DNA of 64,000 nt from Saccharina japonica (Eukaryota; Sar; Phaeophyceae; Laminariales; Laminariaceae): assembly GCA_008828725.1 (NCBI GenBank), contig MEHQ01003861.1:62001-126000 (forward strand), written 5' to 3'. Below are positions 10,670 through 22,354 of the stretch, one piece after another. The position numbers and the translations under genes were made by a program. Within the stretch, counting starts at the first letter, position 1. Each line of letters begins with the position of its first letter. The notes under the pieces were generated by a model. It saw only the letters and a program-made list of their open reading frames with translations. It was not told the origin of the DNA and searched no databases.

Positions 10670-13600
10670 CCAGGTGGGAGTTAGCTTTTCAGCTCACGTT
10701 TACACTTTTCGTTTCGTCGTTCAGGATTGGAAACATGTTTCTTCTGGAAAACCGCACCGTTGACTTCATGCTGAAGGGTAAACCTGTAAACGAGTAACGA
10801 TGGCCTTTGCATAAACACTGTTTGACAAAACGCGCGGTAGAAAACCTGGTGAAACTTATTTCATTAAACAATACCCAGGCGCAAAAACATTCCAAAGTTT
10901 TTTTTATTCTTACGTTTGTTGATGACATGCTTATCAACGCTTAGCAACATTGCCAGGGTGCTACTGCACGAAGAAAGATAGTGGTGTACCATATTTTTGT
11001 TTCCCTTTGCTAAATTGAATAACAATCCGAAACTGTCGTCTCTACTCCAAACACACATATATATCGTATCTCTCTTGTGTCCAACATATTGTATTCCCAC
11101 TATTTATAGTTCAATCCATTAACAGTATCAATATTTTTTTCCACTGCTGCCCTTATTAGGGACATTATACCATATTAAATGGTTATATGGTAAACGTGCC
11201 ATTATACCATATTAATGGGTTATATGGTAAACGTACTGGAAAATACAAGGAAGGTCTTGGAACATGTTGGTATGTTCACTTCGACGTAAGCGGGGTTGCA
11301 TCTTAAGTGCAGGGGTCAACGTCTGATGATTTCCAAGTCAGGAGGCCCTTTCGTTATGCGTTGCGCGTTTTGCTAAACCATTCTCAATTTCCTCTTCACG
11401 GCCATTGGTTCTCCTGAATCGCTGTACTACTTTCTGACCCCGTAGGTCATACGTATGAGTACATACCACCAGCAGAATGATACAATACCCTGGTATACAC
11501 CAAAAGGACGGCTATCTAGGCAAGACGCAAGTACATATTCGATACATGTTTGATAAGGAGAGGCGCAGAAGCAAGCGCGCCTGCACTGGAAGAACCGAAG
11601 ACGGTATAGATGCGACGGATGTGGTCGGAAACGCTTCAACGTTGCTTCCGGACTCCTAATTTGCAGCACCTGCGAAATATGAAGGAGAGCAATACGTAGC
11701 CATTATGTGCAGGATGACAATGCAGGGCGCCTATGCTACTCCAGCGGCGCAAGCTTTGGCGAGGAAGGCCGAAGTTGACCCGTCGAACATCAGAGCGTTA
11801 TTTTGCGAGTAGGAGATAGTTATCGCTCCTGATGGCCACTGTGTCAAGCCTGTTCAAATAGTGTGAAATAAAACTTGTCCCGCCAATAGGCAAAGAGCGT
11901 CTCAAGTATGGACTGTTGACGAGGTATGATCACTAACTGACTAAAGATGGCACACCGTCAAGGGTTAGTACGTAAGGTACTAGGTATGTAAACTCTGGGT
12001 CCGTGTGTCGACTGTGAATTTCACGCACACCGTCGTGTCAGAAGGATACATGTACCAGCAGAAGGTTCCTAAATATATATCATGCTACTATGTCGAGAAA
12101 AATAGAGCTTGGTTTGAAACCCCTTTATCCAAACAATTATACTGAAGCATTTTCGACCTGATGCGTGCGAACACTTCGGCAGTAGTAAACATGTTTGGTA
12201 CAGAAGGGAGGATGGACCGAACACTAATCGAAATACACGATATTCTCAACACCTCCAAAAGTCGGGATTGGTTGTTATCAAAACACTATTAATTTGTATC
12301 ATTTCTATCGCCTTCCCCGATACCATCCCCGACTAAAACTGTACTTGGCGGTACCTAATTGTGGTGACAAACGCGGGGAAACCATGTCTGTTATATTTGA
12401 ATGGTACAGCATCAGGCCCTTTCGCTTATTCGTGTAGGCCAAGGTCTGGCATATATATATATATATATGCTTAGCATGGGATCCTGTTTGCTACATTGTT
12501 AGCACAAGCAAGTAGTGTGGCAAACCAACACGTGGCATTTGCCTTGTGTTTAATGTGTTTCGCTGCTTTTAACATGCGAGATCGCCCCAAGGTCCAGCGT
12601 TTTGCCGTGATTGAAACCTAACCCAACGGAGGCATGCCACCCCACGTGCTCGTCGCACTCCCGACCCCCGAGCACATGAGCGGGGAGCTCCAGCGGGAGA
12701 GCGTCGATATAGGAAGCTGTGGAGTACACGCACGGTCCTGAGCAACGTGCCGAACACGGAGGCGATTGCTATCGACGCGGTAGGGTCGGGCAACCAAGAT
12801 GCACCTGGGAGTTGAAAGTCACGCGGCATGGGTATCGTTTGTTGAACAAGACGGAGGGCATTCCTCGGTCCGTGGTAGAGGCGTTGTTTAAGCACTGGGT
12901 ACGATCGTCGCCATCAGGACCTTCTGTGACTCCCCCATTTTGGCCGAAGGGCCCAATACCTCGTTTTTTTTTCATACTTTCGCCCACTTTTTTATTTGGT
13001 AGGGTGGGAGATAAGCAAGCCGGGGACACGACTGTCGCGTGGTTATTCATAGTTTATTTTGTTAGCGTTGATTAAGGTGGTATTCACTCAATTCCGGCCG
13101 CAGTCGGTAGTAGGTCTCTAAATAGTGGTACCCTCGTCTGTAATACCGTTCAACGGCTATCTTGAAACTGAAGACGTTTGAATAGCAGCAGCAGGCAGTA
13201 TTTAGTGCACAGGCCGTAAAGACGAAGCACTGTTGTTGTGATATCTCAGGCGGACATATTCAGATATTCAAGCATTGAATCGGTTCATGATAATGATACC
13301 TGGACTTTAGATCGACTGATCGCTATCTGAGGTAGATGTTTGTGTTCCACCGTAAAGGGTAACAGCTTGCAAGGTGAACCCACATCGTTTTCGCGCAACA
13401 TCATGGAACCGTGAGTGTAACAGTGGTTGTTTACAAAACCCAATTACCTTGAGACCAACCTGTTTTTCAATGGTACAGACTCTGAACAAGTAGTTGCCTG
13501 CGTCGCTTTGCCCACGCCGGATCAACAGACGAACGCTGCTGCGGCTTGGACCGCATAGCGATACGTGGACTTCTGGCGCCAGTCAGACACATAACCACCC

Positions 13601-14277
13601 TGGTTTTGTCTCGATGCTGTATCAACTGAAAACGGCCTTTAGTTTGCCGATTACATGCTGACGTTAAGTACTTAGAATGCAGTGCCTTCGCGTAAGTCTC
13701 CGTGACGGTCGTAAACAAGACGGGAGTTTATTATCACCGCACGCCCCACAAACGCGCTCGGCCACAGAGGCGCCAGAGGCGTGATATACACAGGAACGGT
13801 GTTCTACCAAACAAAACTTTCCATCGTGGGCCAACAACCCTCTAAATCAGGTTCGTAACGGCATGGGCACCGACGGCAAGGCAACCATCGAAATATGGCG
13901 AAGCAACGGGAAAGCCTCTCGTGCACAAAGCGATGCAACCACGGCCTGGTCAGGCGTCAACCGCGTACATATAATCAGGTGTTATCAGGCGTCCAAGTGT
14001 CCACAGCATCGTGTTTACCCCAGTCACGTCATCACCACGAAATATATATTCGCGTTTGTTTTTATGACATAAAACCCCTATCCCTTGGGGGGGCATTTAT
14101 AGGCAAGTGTGTCTACAAATTGAGCAGCGCACCATGGCTTCCAACGGCGAGGAGTTTACGATCTCACTCCCGGGGCAACAATTATTTCCCAGTGTCAAAC
14201 GGCTTTGAAATATATGTTCTACCGATGCCTAGCTCGTGACGGGATGCTGGGCAGGAAAGGCTTTCAAAAACATGTTT
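10670..14277. other. Long intergenic stretch, no supported gene
   Basis: About 3.6 kb contain only short frames without recognisable motifs, an AT dinucleotide run near 12452 and a palindromic duplication listed separately at 11162. Base composition is mixed. I see no element with paired ends. Confidence 0.45.
11162..11234. repeat. Tandem pair of dyad-symmetric units
   Basis: The word cattataccatatta, a short spacer and gttatatggtaaacg occur twice back to back (period about 39-40 bp). Within each unit taccatat faces atatggta, so each unit can fold as a hairpin with a short loop. The unit function is unknown. It could be the relic of an element end or a protein-binding dyad. Confidence 0.65.
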
Positions 14278-14395
14278 TCGGCGGGCCCTCCGGGGGCGCC
14301 TCCAGCGGGGCCCCCTCGGCCGGAGGGGGCCTTTAAGGGTCACTTCGCTCGCCTGACTTTAGTCCGACTAGTGACTAGTTATTCGTCGTGAAATT
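14278..14395 (+). repeat. GC-rich hairpin repeat, family U copy 1
   Basis: The stretch begins gcgggccctccgggggcgcc and continues through ccccctcggcc to tcgcctgactttagtcc. The same series reappears at 52.66-52.80 kb. The GC-rich part is largely self-complementary (gggccctccgg, ggccccctcggcc, ggccggaggggg) and would fold strongly. It may be the end of a dispersed element whose other end I could not find. Confidence 0.6.
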
Positions 14396-14479
14396 AAGCC
14401 GACTAACAGTCCTAATCATTCCCCACGTGCGCAGTTGAGGTTCCCGCCCCCGCACATATGATCGGGGTCTTAAAAAACA

Positions 14480-14612
14480 ATTGATTGGTTTTTGGAAAAT
14501 TTCAATACAAAATGTTTTCTGCTAAATCGTCCAGCGATCACAGTGCTCTGATCGTTTTTCCATTCGGACCATTTTGGATAGTTGGGTGTCGTAACAATAT
14601 TCTTAGGACGCC
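14480..14612 (+). repeat. Dispersed repeat X copy 1
   Basis: Shared words gctaaatcgt, gatcacag, cagtgctc, gatagtt and caccct/cgccct align in order with 60515-60615, with small gaps. There are only two copies and no coding potential. The family is unknown. It directly precedes repeat W. Confidence 0.5.
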
Positions 14613-14624
14613 CTTGATGTAGCA

Positions 14625-14800
14625 GTTCTGTGGTCACGAAAATACGACACAGAGATAGTACGCTGCAGTGTAGTAAGCAGAGCAGACAATGCAATGCCAT
14701 ATACGACAGGCAAGACCTACCCTGGTGTCAATCCAGGTGCATGAAGGAAAAAAAAGAGGAAAAAATACGAGAAAAAGCACAAAGGACAAAATTACGTATA
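14625..14800 (+). repeat. Dispersed repeat W copy 1, A-rich 3' end
   Basis: It contains ttctgtggtcac, taagcagagcagacaatgca and catatacgacaggcaagacc, followed by an A-rich tail of gaaaaaaaagaggaaaaaat type. The same series lies in reverse orientation at 63.24-63.45 kb, also with an A-rich tail. The one-sided A-rich end and the discrete length suggest a SINE-like retroposon, although a classical B-box is not clear. Confidence 0.55.
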
Positions 14801-14846
14801 TATAAAAAACCCGATTTGTACTCGTATAAAGCATTCGTATTATTAA

Positions 14847-15589
14847 AGGCCCCCTTCAGACAAAAGTATATATGAGCAAATGAAAAAAACAAATCCGTTT
14901 TTTTTTCAGTTGCAATACTATTGGTATAATTTCCACATTTTCGTGACTCTCTACGGAAAACGGCATTTCTCCACTTCTAATGCTCAGAATTTCGACAAAT
15001 GAGTAGTTTCAGAGAGCCTAGATCATGTTCAACATTTATTTAGGTCCCAGGAGGCATATCGATTAGACGCCTCGTTCATCACGTAATGTGCCTTTTACTC
15101 GAAAACGAGTCGCCATACCCCTGGTACCCAAGACGAATTTGAAAAAAAAAACAGTTTCTCCGGCTGCTGGTACTGTTCTAGCTCAGATTTTCGACGAGGA
15201 CGCCGAGCACTAGTAGGTGAACGTGCCTGAGCCTCTAGTTCGACCGTCCGTAGCGTCCTACGTGGCCACAGCTGAGTGTAGATACCCCGACAGGAGCTCC
15301 AAAACGATCAAAATCTTGCTGCGGAGCACTTTCGTTTCGTGATGCAAACACAGCAATGCGTTTCCTCCCTTGCCGATCCATCAGCCCGAATACCTCTTAG
15401 AGACTATAACGAACAAGCTATACGTTGGTCGGTCGGAGGTCTCAGCATTAGAACTGGAGCTATGCCGTTTTCCGTGAGGAGTACTGATATGGAGTTATTA
15501 TACCAGAAATAGTATAGCTGCTGTAACAAAAAAGAAATGAAATGTTCGACACTCAAGTACTCATTTTTTCCTATAGCCGAAGGGGCCCC
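14847..15589. mobile_element. Non-autonomous long-TIR element flanked by TTAA (piggyBac-like)
   Basis: TTAA occurs on both sides (14843-14846 and 15590-15593). Immediately inside, the left end reads aggcccccttcag and the right end, reverse-complemented, ggggccccttcggc. The match continues inward for about 150 bp. The block ctacggaaaacggcat with ttctaatgctcag at 14950-14995 has a reverse-complement partner (cattagaac to gccgttttccgtgagg) at about 15446-15480. TTAA target duplication is diagnostic of the piggyBac superfamily. There is no transposase frame inside, so this is a 743-bp non-autonomous derivative. Arm identity, estimated by eye at about three quarters, suggests it is not very young. 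Confidence 0.65.
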
Positions 15590-15811
15590 TTAACAAACTA
15601 TCAAACAACCAAACAAAACATGGCTACGAGTCGTAAATAAAAAGAAAGGATACAACTCTACGAGTTGCATTTTTTTTTGTGCATATTTCGCCGACCAAAG
15701 ATAAGGATGATTTGTTAAAACGTTGGAGTAACGGTAAACAGGTGCGTATGACGATATATATATTACGTATGTATGTAATATACGTATTGTAGGTATGTTA
15801 ATCGGAGGGGT

Positions 15812-15987
15812 GGACAAAGGGTGATAGTGGATCTTTAAAATGGAGGTTTTGTCTTGGTGGTAGTATAGTGACCCTCAGATCAAACCCTAACCCTAACCCT
15901 AGGCCAGTGGTCAGTGCATGCTTGGTCAATCAGAGTGCCTAATTAGCTACCTTAGGAAGATCCACTAACAGTATTTGTCCACTACTG
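15812..15987 (-). mobile_element. MITE-like TIR element with internal telomere motif, copy A
   Basis: The ends are ggacaaagggtgatagtggatc on one side and, reverse-complemented, ggacaaatactgttagtggatc on the other, so inverted terminal repeats of about 22 bp are seen. Between them lies a tract of three CCCTAA units (15883-15900). A second copy in opposite orientation is at 28.03-28.22 kb with the same ends and its own TTAGGG tract. Just right of this copy, the terminal phrase cagtatttgtccactactgg is repeated once. The superfamily is not resolved because no clean target duplication is visible. Confidence 0.7.
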
Positions 15988-16042
15988 GAGGTAACAGTAT
16001 TTGTCCACTACTGGATATTCGTAAATTGTAATGCCAGCGTTC

Positions 16043-16385
16043 CCGGTGGAGTGACAGGTGAATCTCATCCCTGTTTAGAGTCAAGGTCGCTAGTTCACCC
16101 CGCCTCCGAGTGCATGCTCGTATATAGGGAATTTTACTCCCAAAAACATCTTGACTCGTAGCGGAAAGCGGGAGAGCGTGAGTTATCAAAATTCGATGAG
16201 TGTCGACGAGCGTTGGGAATGCTGAACCCTCTGCGCGATAAATAGCAAGGCACGAACCGTAGTGAGGAGGAGGGAGAAGACTCTGCTTTGTGACTCCGTA
16301 GCTGAGTTACGACTATGGAGGGAGAAGGACAGAAGTGCCAAGATACGTTATGTAGGATGAAAAAAAAAAGTAAAGAAAAAGAAAT
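16043..16385 (+). mobile_element. tRNA-derived SINE, third head type
   Basis: A tRNA-like head (cggtggagtgacagg and tcgctagttcaccccgcc) is followed by the shared 3' domain: cgcgataaatagcaaggcac, gaaccgtagtgaggaggagg, gctttgtgac, gagttacgactatgg and ggagaaggac, ending in an A-rich tail near 16360-16385. The 3' domain is more diverged than in the copies at 57.8 or 63.6 kb, so this copy is probably older. Confidence 0.65.
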
Positions 16386-16961
16386 AAAAAAGTAACAAGT
16401 ATGTTCACGTCGTGTGATACGTACACATCACATTATACGTATCGTCCTAGATAGTCATGTACCAGCTATATACTATATACGAGTATATGCCGTGCTTGCT
16501 GATGTATCTCGGAGTATAAGAAGTGCTGTAGATGGGTTTCGGCGTTCTGGCGTTGTACCAGGTCCTTCAAATTCCGACAGCGGTGATGGAGCCTGCATCT
16601 ATCATGTAGTCGTTCCGACGGCTCTCCTGCTTGCCGTGGGTAGCCGGCAATAAGATGCGGTTTGCCACCGTGTAGTGAACGAGTGTGGATGTTCTGGTGC
16701 TGGCTTTGTGAGTTGTGTTATGGTTAAACACCTGTCGTTCTTCTCGGTAATATATGTTTGTCGGTTCACTAGCCCTTTGACGAGAACAGTACGGGGCACG
16801 AACTTATAGGAACAGGGCATCAAGAGACAAGAGGCCAGTCTGACATCTAGAGGTACAGTGAGAAAATATACAGACGTTTTATATTGAAGTCATAGCGTTG
16901 AGAGCACCCTCCTCGCTCAAATATTATATGCAACAGCCTTGGCCAACTTTCCTGTTTCTTA

Positions 16962-19015
16962 CAAGAACGGTGGGAATGAGGAGCGTGACAGACGCCTTCA
17001 AGTGGTCAAACTCCTAACTGCATTAAGCTACTGCGTTGGCGGCTCTTCTCTTTTTGCTGTGTTCCTGCAATTAATTGTCATTGATGGGATCGTTTTTTAT
17101 TCTAAGCGATTTGGGTCAGCACATAAACCTTTTTTTACTGACCGGCAGGTAATTGATGGGTGTGCGTGGTGGGTGAGAGATTTACTGGGTTGGTCGGTTG
17201 GTCCCTCGGCTGGTAGTCCCACAATCACCAACACCACCCACCAACATTTACTGTTAATTAAGCGATGCGTGTCAGCGCAAAAACCTTGTACGAGTACAGA
17301 GAAAAATGTACCAGTAAACAAATACATCTGAATCATTTCATAATTCGTTTTTGTTGTATGATCTTTTTGCTCGTATTTTGTAAAATCTTTATCAGGTATC
17401 AGGTCGGTTGGTCCCTGGGCTGGTAGTCCTACAATCACCAACACCACCCACCAACATTTATTGTTAAGCGATGCGTGTCAGCGCAAAAACCTTGTACAGA
17501 GAAAAATGCAAACTAAGAAATCTGAATCATTTCAGAATTCGTTTTTATTTGTATTGTCTTTTTGCTCGTATTTCGTAAAATCTGTATCATTTCAGAAATC
17601 GTGTTTTATTGTCTTTTTGTTTTCTGCATCTCTCAGCAGCAGCAGCAGATAAGAAATGGGATGGACAAAAAAAACAAAATGCTGCTGCTGCTGAACGAGT
17701 GCGTACCAGGAACCACCACCAAACCACGGGACGAAGCCACCACCAACCACCACCAGCCACTACGAGCAACAACAACTTCTGGTGCTCCTGCGGCTCGTGG
17801 GGCAGGGGTGGTGGCGGTGGTGGTGATGGTCGTCGTTGTGGTGTTTGCTGGTGATGGTGGTGTGTGTGCTGTGTGCGATGATGGTCTTCCTCTTCTCGTC
17901 CGATCATCACCGTTGTTGCTCTACTGCCGAGAAATGTGGTCTTCAGTTTCAACCCTTGACAGCCTTGACATGCCGTGACTGTCACCAAACAACTAGTTTT
18001 TAGTGTGGAACACTCCACCCTACACCCTTGACAGCGCATGTTTTGCCTTGCTTGACATGTCTCCTGACATAAAAAAAAAAGCAGCAGCAGCAGCAGCAGC
18101 AGTGTTCTGGCAAGCGCTGGTCTGGTGTGATCATAAAAAAAAACAAAATGCTGCTGTTGCTGAACGAGTGCGTACCAGGAACCACCACCAAACCACGGGA
18201 CGAAGCCACCACCAACCACCACCAGCCACTACGAGCAACAACAACTTCTGGTGCTCCTGCGGCTCGTGGGGCAGGGGTGGTGGCGGTGGTGGTGATGGTC
18301 GTCGTTGTGGTGTTTGCTGGTGATGGTGGTGTGTGTGCTGTGTGCGATGATGGTCTTCCTCTTCTCGTCCGATCATCACCGTTGTTGCTCTACTGCCGAG
18401 AAATGTGGTCTTCAGTTTCAACCCTTGACAGCCTTGACATGCCGTGACTGTCACCAAACAACTAGTTTTTAGTGTGGAACACGCCACCCTACACCCTTGA
18501 CAGCGCATGTTTTGCCTTGCTTGACATGTCTCCTCATCGTTGCTATATACTACTGCTAGTTTGCTCTACTGCCGAGAAATCCCAGTGACACAATTTGGTA
18601 CTGGCAACAGTTTAGGGCAGTCACTACCGCCTAGCTCTCCGATCTCGGCACGGCTTTCGACACGAATAGCACAGGACGGTCGGCACAAATAGCGGGCCTC
18701 TATCAGTCCCGAGCGTGTCTGAATCGGTTCAGTGTACGCGTCGCGCGCCAAAAAAAAGCAAAGCGAACGAAGTGCAAAGTGCGAAGTGCAGACGAAGTGC
18801 AGACGAGCAGACAGACGAGCAGACAGACAAACCTCAATATTAAGGATTCTTTAAATAAAGCCACGCTGCGGCAGCTTTCAGAACTGTTTTTTGTCCGTTT
18901 GTGTCCGTTCGCGACCAGGGGGGTACACCCCCACGGGCACATACCCAACCATTATGAAGAGCATCTATTGATGCTTCGAAGGGCTTCGCCCTTCTCAGCA
19001 TCAATATCTCCTCAT
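16962..19015 (+). mobile_element. Hairpin-ended TA-flanked element E, tandem copy 1
   Basis: The element runs from caagaacggtgggaatgagg to agcatcaatatctcctcat, with TA on both sides (16960-16961 and 19016-19017). Its length is 2054 bp. Internally there is a 399-bp direct duplication (17667-18065 and 18136-18534) and a shorter one of about 100 bp (17192-17291 and 17402-17498), plus CAG/CTG runs. The last 120 bp form hairpins: ggggggtacaccccc, gcatc-tatt-gatgc and aagggc-ttc-gccctt. The 9-mer aatgaggag lies 14 bp inside the left end, and its complement sits at the right terminus, an asymmetric inverted repeat. No transposase-like frame is present. The open frames are low-complexity H/P/T-rich products of the trinucleotide runs. 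Family candidates are a TA-targeting cut-and-paste element or a Helitron2/Helentron-like element. I cannot decide. Confidence 0.75.
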
Positions 19016-19017
19016 TA

Positions 19018-21071
19018 CAAGAACGGTGGGAATGAGGAGCGTGACAGACGCCTTCAAGTGGTCAAACTCCTAACTGCATTAAGCTACTGCGTTGGCGGCT
19101 CTTCTCTTTTTGCTGTGTTCCTGCAATTAATTGTCATTGATGGGATCGTTTTTTATTCTAAGCGATTTGGGTCAGCACATAAACCTTTTTTTACTGACCG
19201 GCAGGTAATTGATGGGTGTGCGTGGTGGGTGAGAGATTTACTGGGTTGGTCGGTTGGTCCCTCGGCTGGTAGTCCCACAATCACCAACACCACCCACCAA
19301 CATTTACTGTTAATTAAGCGATGCGTGTCAGCGCAAAAACCTTGTACGAGTACAGAGAAAAATGTACCAGTAAACAAATACATCTGAATCATTTCATAAT
19401 TCGTTTTTGTTGTATGATCTTTTTGCTCGTATTTTGTAAAATCTGTATCAGGTATCAGGTCGGTTGGTCCCTGGGCTGGTAGTCCTACAATCACCAACAC
19501 CACCCACCAACATTTATTGTTAAGCGATGCGTGTCAGCGCAAAAACCTTGTACAGAGAAAAATGCAAACTAAGAAATCTGAATCATTTCAGAATTCGTTT
19601 TTATTTGTATTGTCTTTTTGCTCGTATTTCGTAAAATCTGTATCATTTCAGAAATCGTGTTTTATTGTCTTTTTGTTTTCTGCATCTCTCAGCAGCAGCA
19701 GCAGATAAGAAATGGGATGGACAAAAAAAACAAAATGCTGCTGCTGCTGAACGAGTGCGTACCAGGAACCACCACCAAACCACGGGACGAAGCCACCACC
19801 AACCACCACCAGCCACTACGAGCAACAACAACTTCTGGTGCTCCTGCGGCTCGTGGGGCAGGGGTGGTGGCGGTGGTGGTGATGGTCGTCGTTGTGGTGT
19901 TTGCTGGTGATGGTGGTGTGTGTGCTGTGTGCGATGATGGTCTTCCTCTTCTCGTCCGATCATCACCGTTGTTGCTCTACTGCCGAGAAATGTGGTCTTC
20001 AGTTTCAACCCTTGACAGCCTTGACATGCCGTGACTGTCACCAAACAACTAGTTTTTAGTGTGGAACACTCCACCCTACACCCTTGACAGCGCATGTTTT
20101 GCCTTGCTTGACATGTCTCCCGACATAAAAAAAAAAGCAGCAGCAGCAGCAGCAGCAGTGTTCTGGCAAGCGCTGGTCTGGTGTGATCATAAAAAAAAAC
20201 AAAATGCTGCTGTTGCTGAACGAGTGCGTACCAGGAACCACCACCAAACCACGGGACGAAGCCACCACCAACCACCACCAGCCACTACGAGCAACAACAA
20301 CTTCTGGTGCTCCTGCGGCTCGTGGGGCAGGGGTGGTGGCGGTGGTGGTGATGGTCGTCGTTGTGGTGTTTGCTGGTGATGGTGGTGTGTGTGCTGTGTG
20401 CGATGATGGTCTTCCTCTTCTCGTCCGATCATCACCGTTGTTGCTCTACTGCCGAGAAATGTGGTCTTCAGTTTCAACCCTTGACAGCCTTGACATGCCG
20501 TGACTGTCACCAAACAACTAGTTTTTAGTGTGGAACACGCCACCCTACACCCTTGACAGCGCATGTTTTGCCTTGCTTGACATGTCTCCTCATCGTTGCT
20601 ATATACTACTGCTAGTTTGCTCTACTGCCGAGAAATCCCAGTGACACAATTTGGTACTGGCAACAGTTTAGGGCAGTCACTACCGCCTAGCTCTCCGATC
20701 TCGGCACGGCTTTCGACACGAATAGCACAGGACGGTCGGCACAAATAGCGGGCCTCTATCAGTCCCGAGCGTGTCTGAATCGGTTCAGTGTACGCGTCGC
20801 GCGCCAAAAAAAAGCAAAGCGAACGAAGTGCGAAGTGCGAAGTGCAGACGAAGTGCAGACGAGCAGACAGACGAGCAGACAGACAAACCTCAATATTAAG
20901 GATTCTTTAAATAAAGCCACGCTGCGGCAGCTTTCAGAACTGTTTTTTGTCCGTTTGTGTCCGTTCGCGACCAGGGGGGTACACCCCCACGGGCACATAC
21001 CCAACCATTATGAAGAGCATCTATTGATGCTTCGAAGGGCTTCGCCCTTCTCAGCATCAATATCTCCTCAT
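19018..21071 (+). mobile_element. Hairpin-ended TA-flanked element E, tandem copy 2
   Basis: This repeats the previous unit at a spacing of exactly 2056 bp (2054 bp plus the shared TA). Only a handful of differences are visible, for example near 19444 (T versus G), 20123 and 20830. A TA (21072-21073) follows. Downstream the DNA continues taaagtgtcctgcac, which matches the right half of the empty site at 56.2 kb. The near identity means the dimer is very young or was produced by gene conversion. An assembly duplication is also possible. Confidence 0.78.
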
Positions 21072-21188
21072 TATAAAGTGTCCTGCACTACTGCTGCTGT
21101 ACTGGTATGCAAGCTTTGCAAGATTGTTTCCGTAGGGTTAAATACCCATACCCGGGTTTCTTCCTGGGTATTATTACCCTGCAAATAC

Positions 21189-21506
21189 GGTCGCCCTGGT
21201 GGTGTAACTGGTAGCCACGAAGCCTGTAGGGCCGGATGTCGAGGGTTTGATTCTCCCCATGGTGGTGTTTATTCTCAAATGACGCCGACTGTCGAGAGCG
21301 CATATGATAGTGAGGGTGAGCAAAATTGGACGAGAGTTGACGAGGGAAGAAAGTGCTAAACACATCTCGCGAAGAAAATGCAAGGCAGGAACCGTAGTGG
21401 GGGAGGAGGAAGAGAAGCCTACTTTGTGACCCCGGATCTGAGTTACGACTGGGGAGGGAGAAAGACGGAAGTGCGAAGATAATAAATGGGATGGAAAAAA
21501 AAACAA
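21189..21506 (+). mobile_element. tRNA-derived SINE, main head type
   Basis: The head ggtcgccctggtggtgtaac with tggtagccacgaagcc (A-box region) and gagggtttgattctcccc (B-box) is followed by tgtcgagagcgcatatgata and the common 3' domain, ending in aaatgggatgg and an A-rich tail. It inserts close to the right flank of the element E dimer. Its relatives at 57.8, 54.2 (reverse) and 62.8 kb share the same head. Confidence 0.85.
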
Positions 21507-21875
21507 AAAAAAATAAAAAAGAACGAGCTGGGCCAGCCGAACTAATGTTTGTAAAGCAGATTGGCCATGCCCCGACCAATTTAAATAATTTGGACTTGGA
21601 ATTTGCACACAGTGTGGATCCTTTAGTAACCAACACACTCGCCGCCTGCCTTTTATTTTTCGAGAGAGAGATACGACAATTCAAAAATCGAAAAAAAATG
21701 CAAAAGCGATCAAAACTACTTGGAAAAAAAAGCAAATCAAAGAGAGGTATTTTTGCACGTACGGTTCAAAGACGTGGTTAAAATGTCAGAGTAAAACTCT
21801 CAAAATTGGTCGGGGCATGGCGGAAATACCATTTTTCCATAATTACTTGAATAGAGACCTGTTTACTATTGCTTA

Positions 21876-21965
21876 CGGTGGCCCTGGCAGTCTATCGGTC
21901 GCATCGAAATTAGCTATTTAAATTAGTTGTTCGAGTTCGAATCCTACGCGCGAGAGTGGGTTGGC
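21876..21965 (+). repeat. tRNA-like promoter unit, probable SINE head or tRNA pseudogene
   Basis: An A-box-like tggcagtctatcgg (about 21885-21898) and a B-box gagttcgaatcc (about 21932-21944) sit at the spacing found in tRNA genes. The sequences that would form the acceptor stem do not pair, so this is not an intact tRNA gene. It differs from the head types of the other SINEs and lacks their 3' domain. Confidence 0.45.
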
Positions 21966-22354
21966 TTCCTTTGTCTCCCCAACTTGCCTTCGGTACCAGA
22001 TGTGCAGCGTGTATATAGCAGTATTGTATGTTCGATTGTTTACTGTACAGCAGCATGCAGCAATCATATCTGTGTCTGATATGTAACCACCGATAACCAT
22101 ACTCGACACGTATATATATGCCATACATTTAAAGCCACTATATTTGGTTTGGTTGGCAGTGTGTGAAGTGTTCCCAACTCTTGGAACTACGCTTGACCAG
22201 CATTCGTCGAAATACGAGTTCTACATGCTTCGATGATGCCGCTAGCTGGCGACACGCCACCGTCTACGCCGCCGGCGAAGACAAAGCATGATATATAATA
22301 AATAGAAGATACGTACTGTCAACACATATCACAAAAAAAAACACGAGGTCCATG

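Noticed and set aside
17587-18222. Long frames (up to 211 codons) inside element E, repeated in each copy
   Set aside because: They are H-, P-, T-, Q- or V-rich products of ccaccacc and cagcag runs, occur in several frames and both strands at once, and have no domain.
21876-21965. Functional tRNA gene
   Set aside because: A- and B-box words are well spaced, but the acceptor arms do not pair. A SINE head or pseudogene explains it better.
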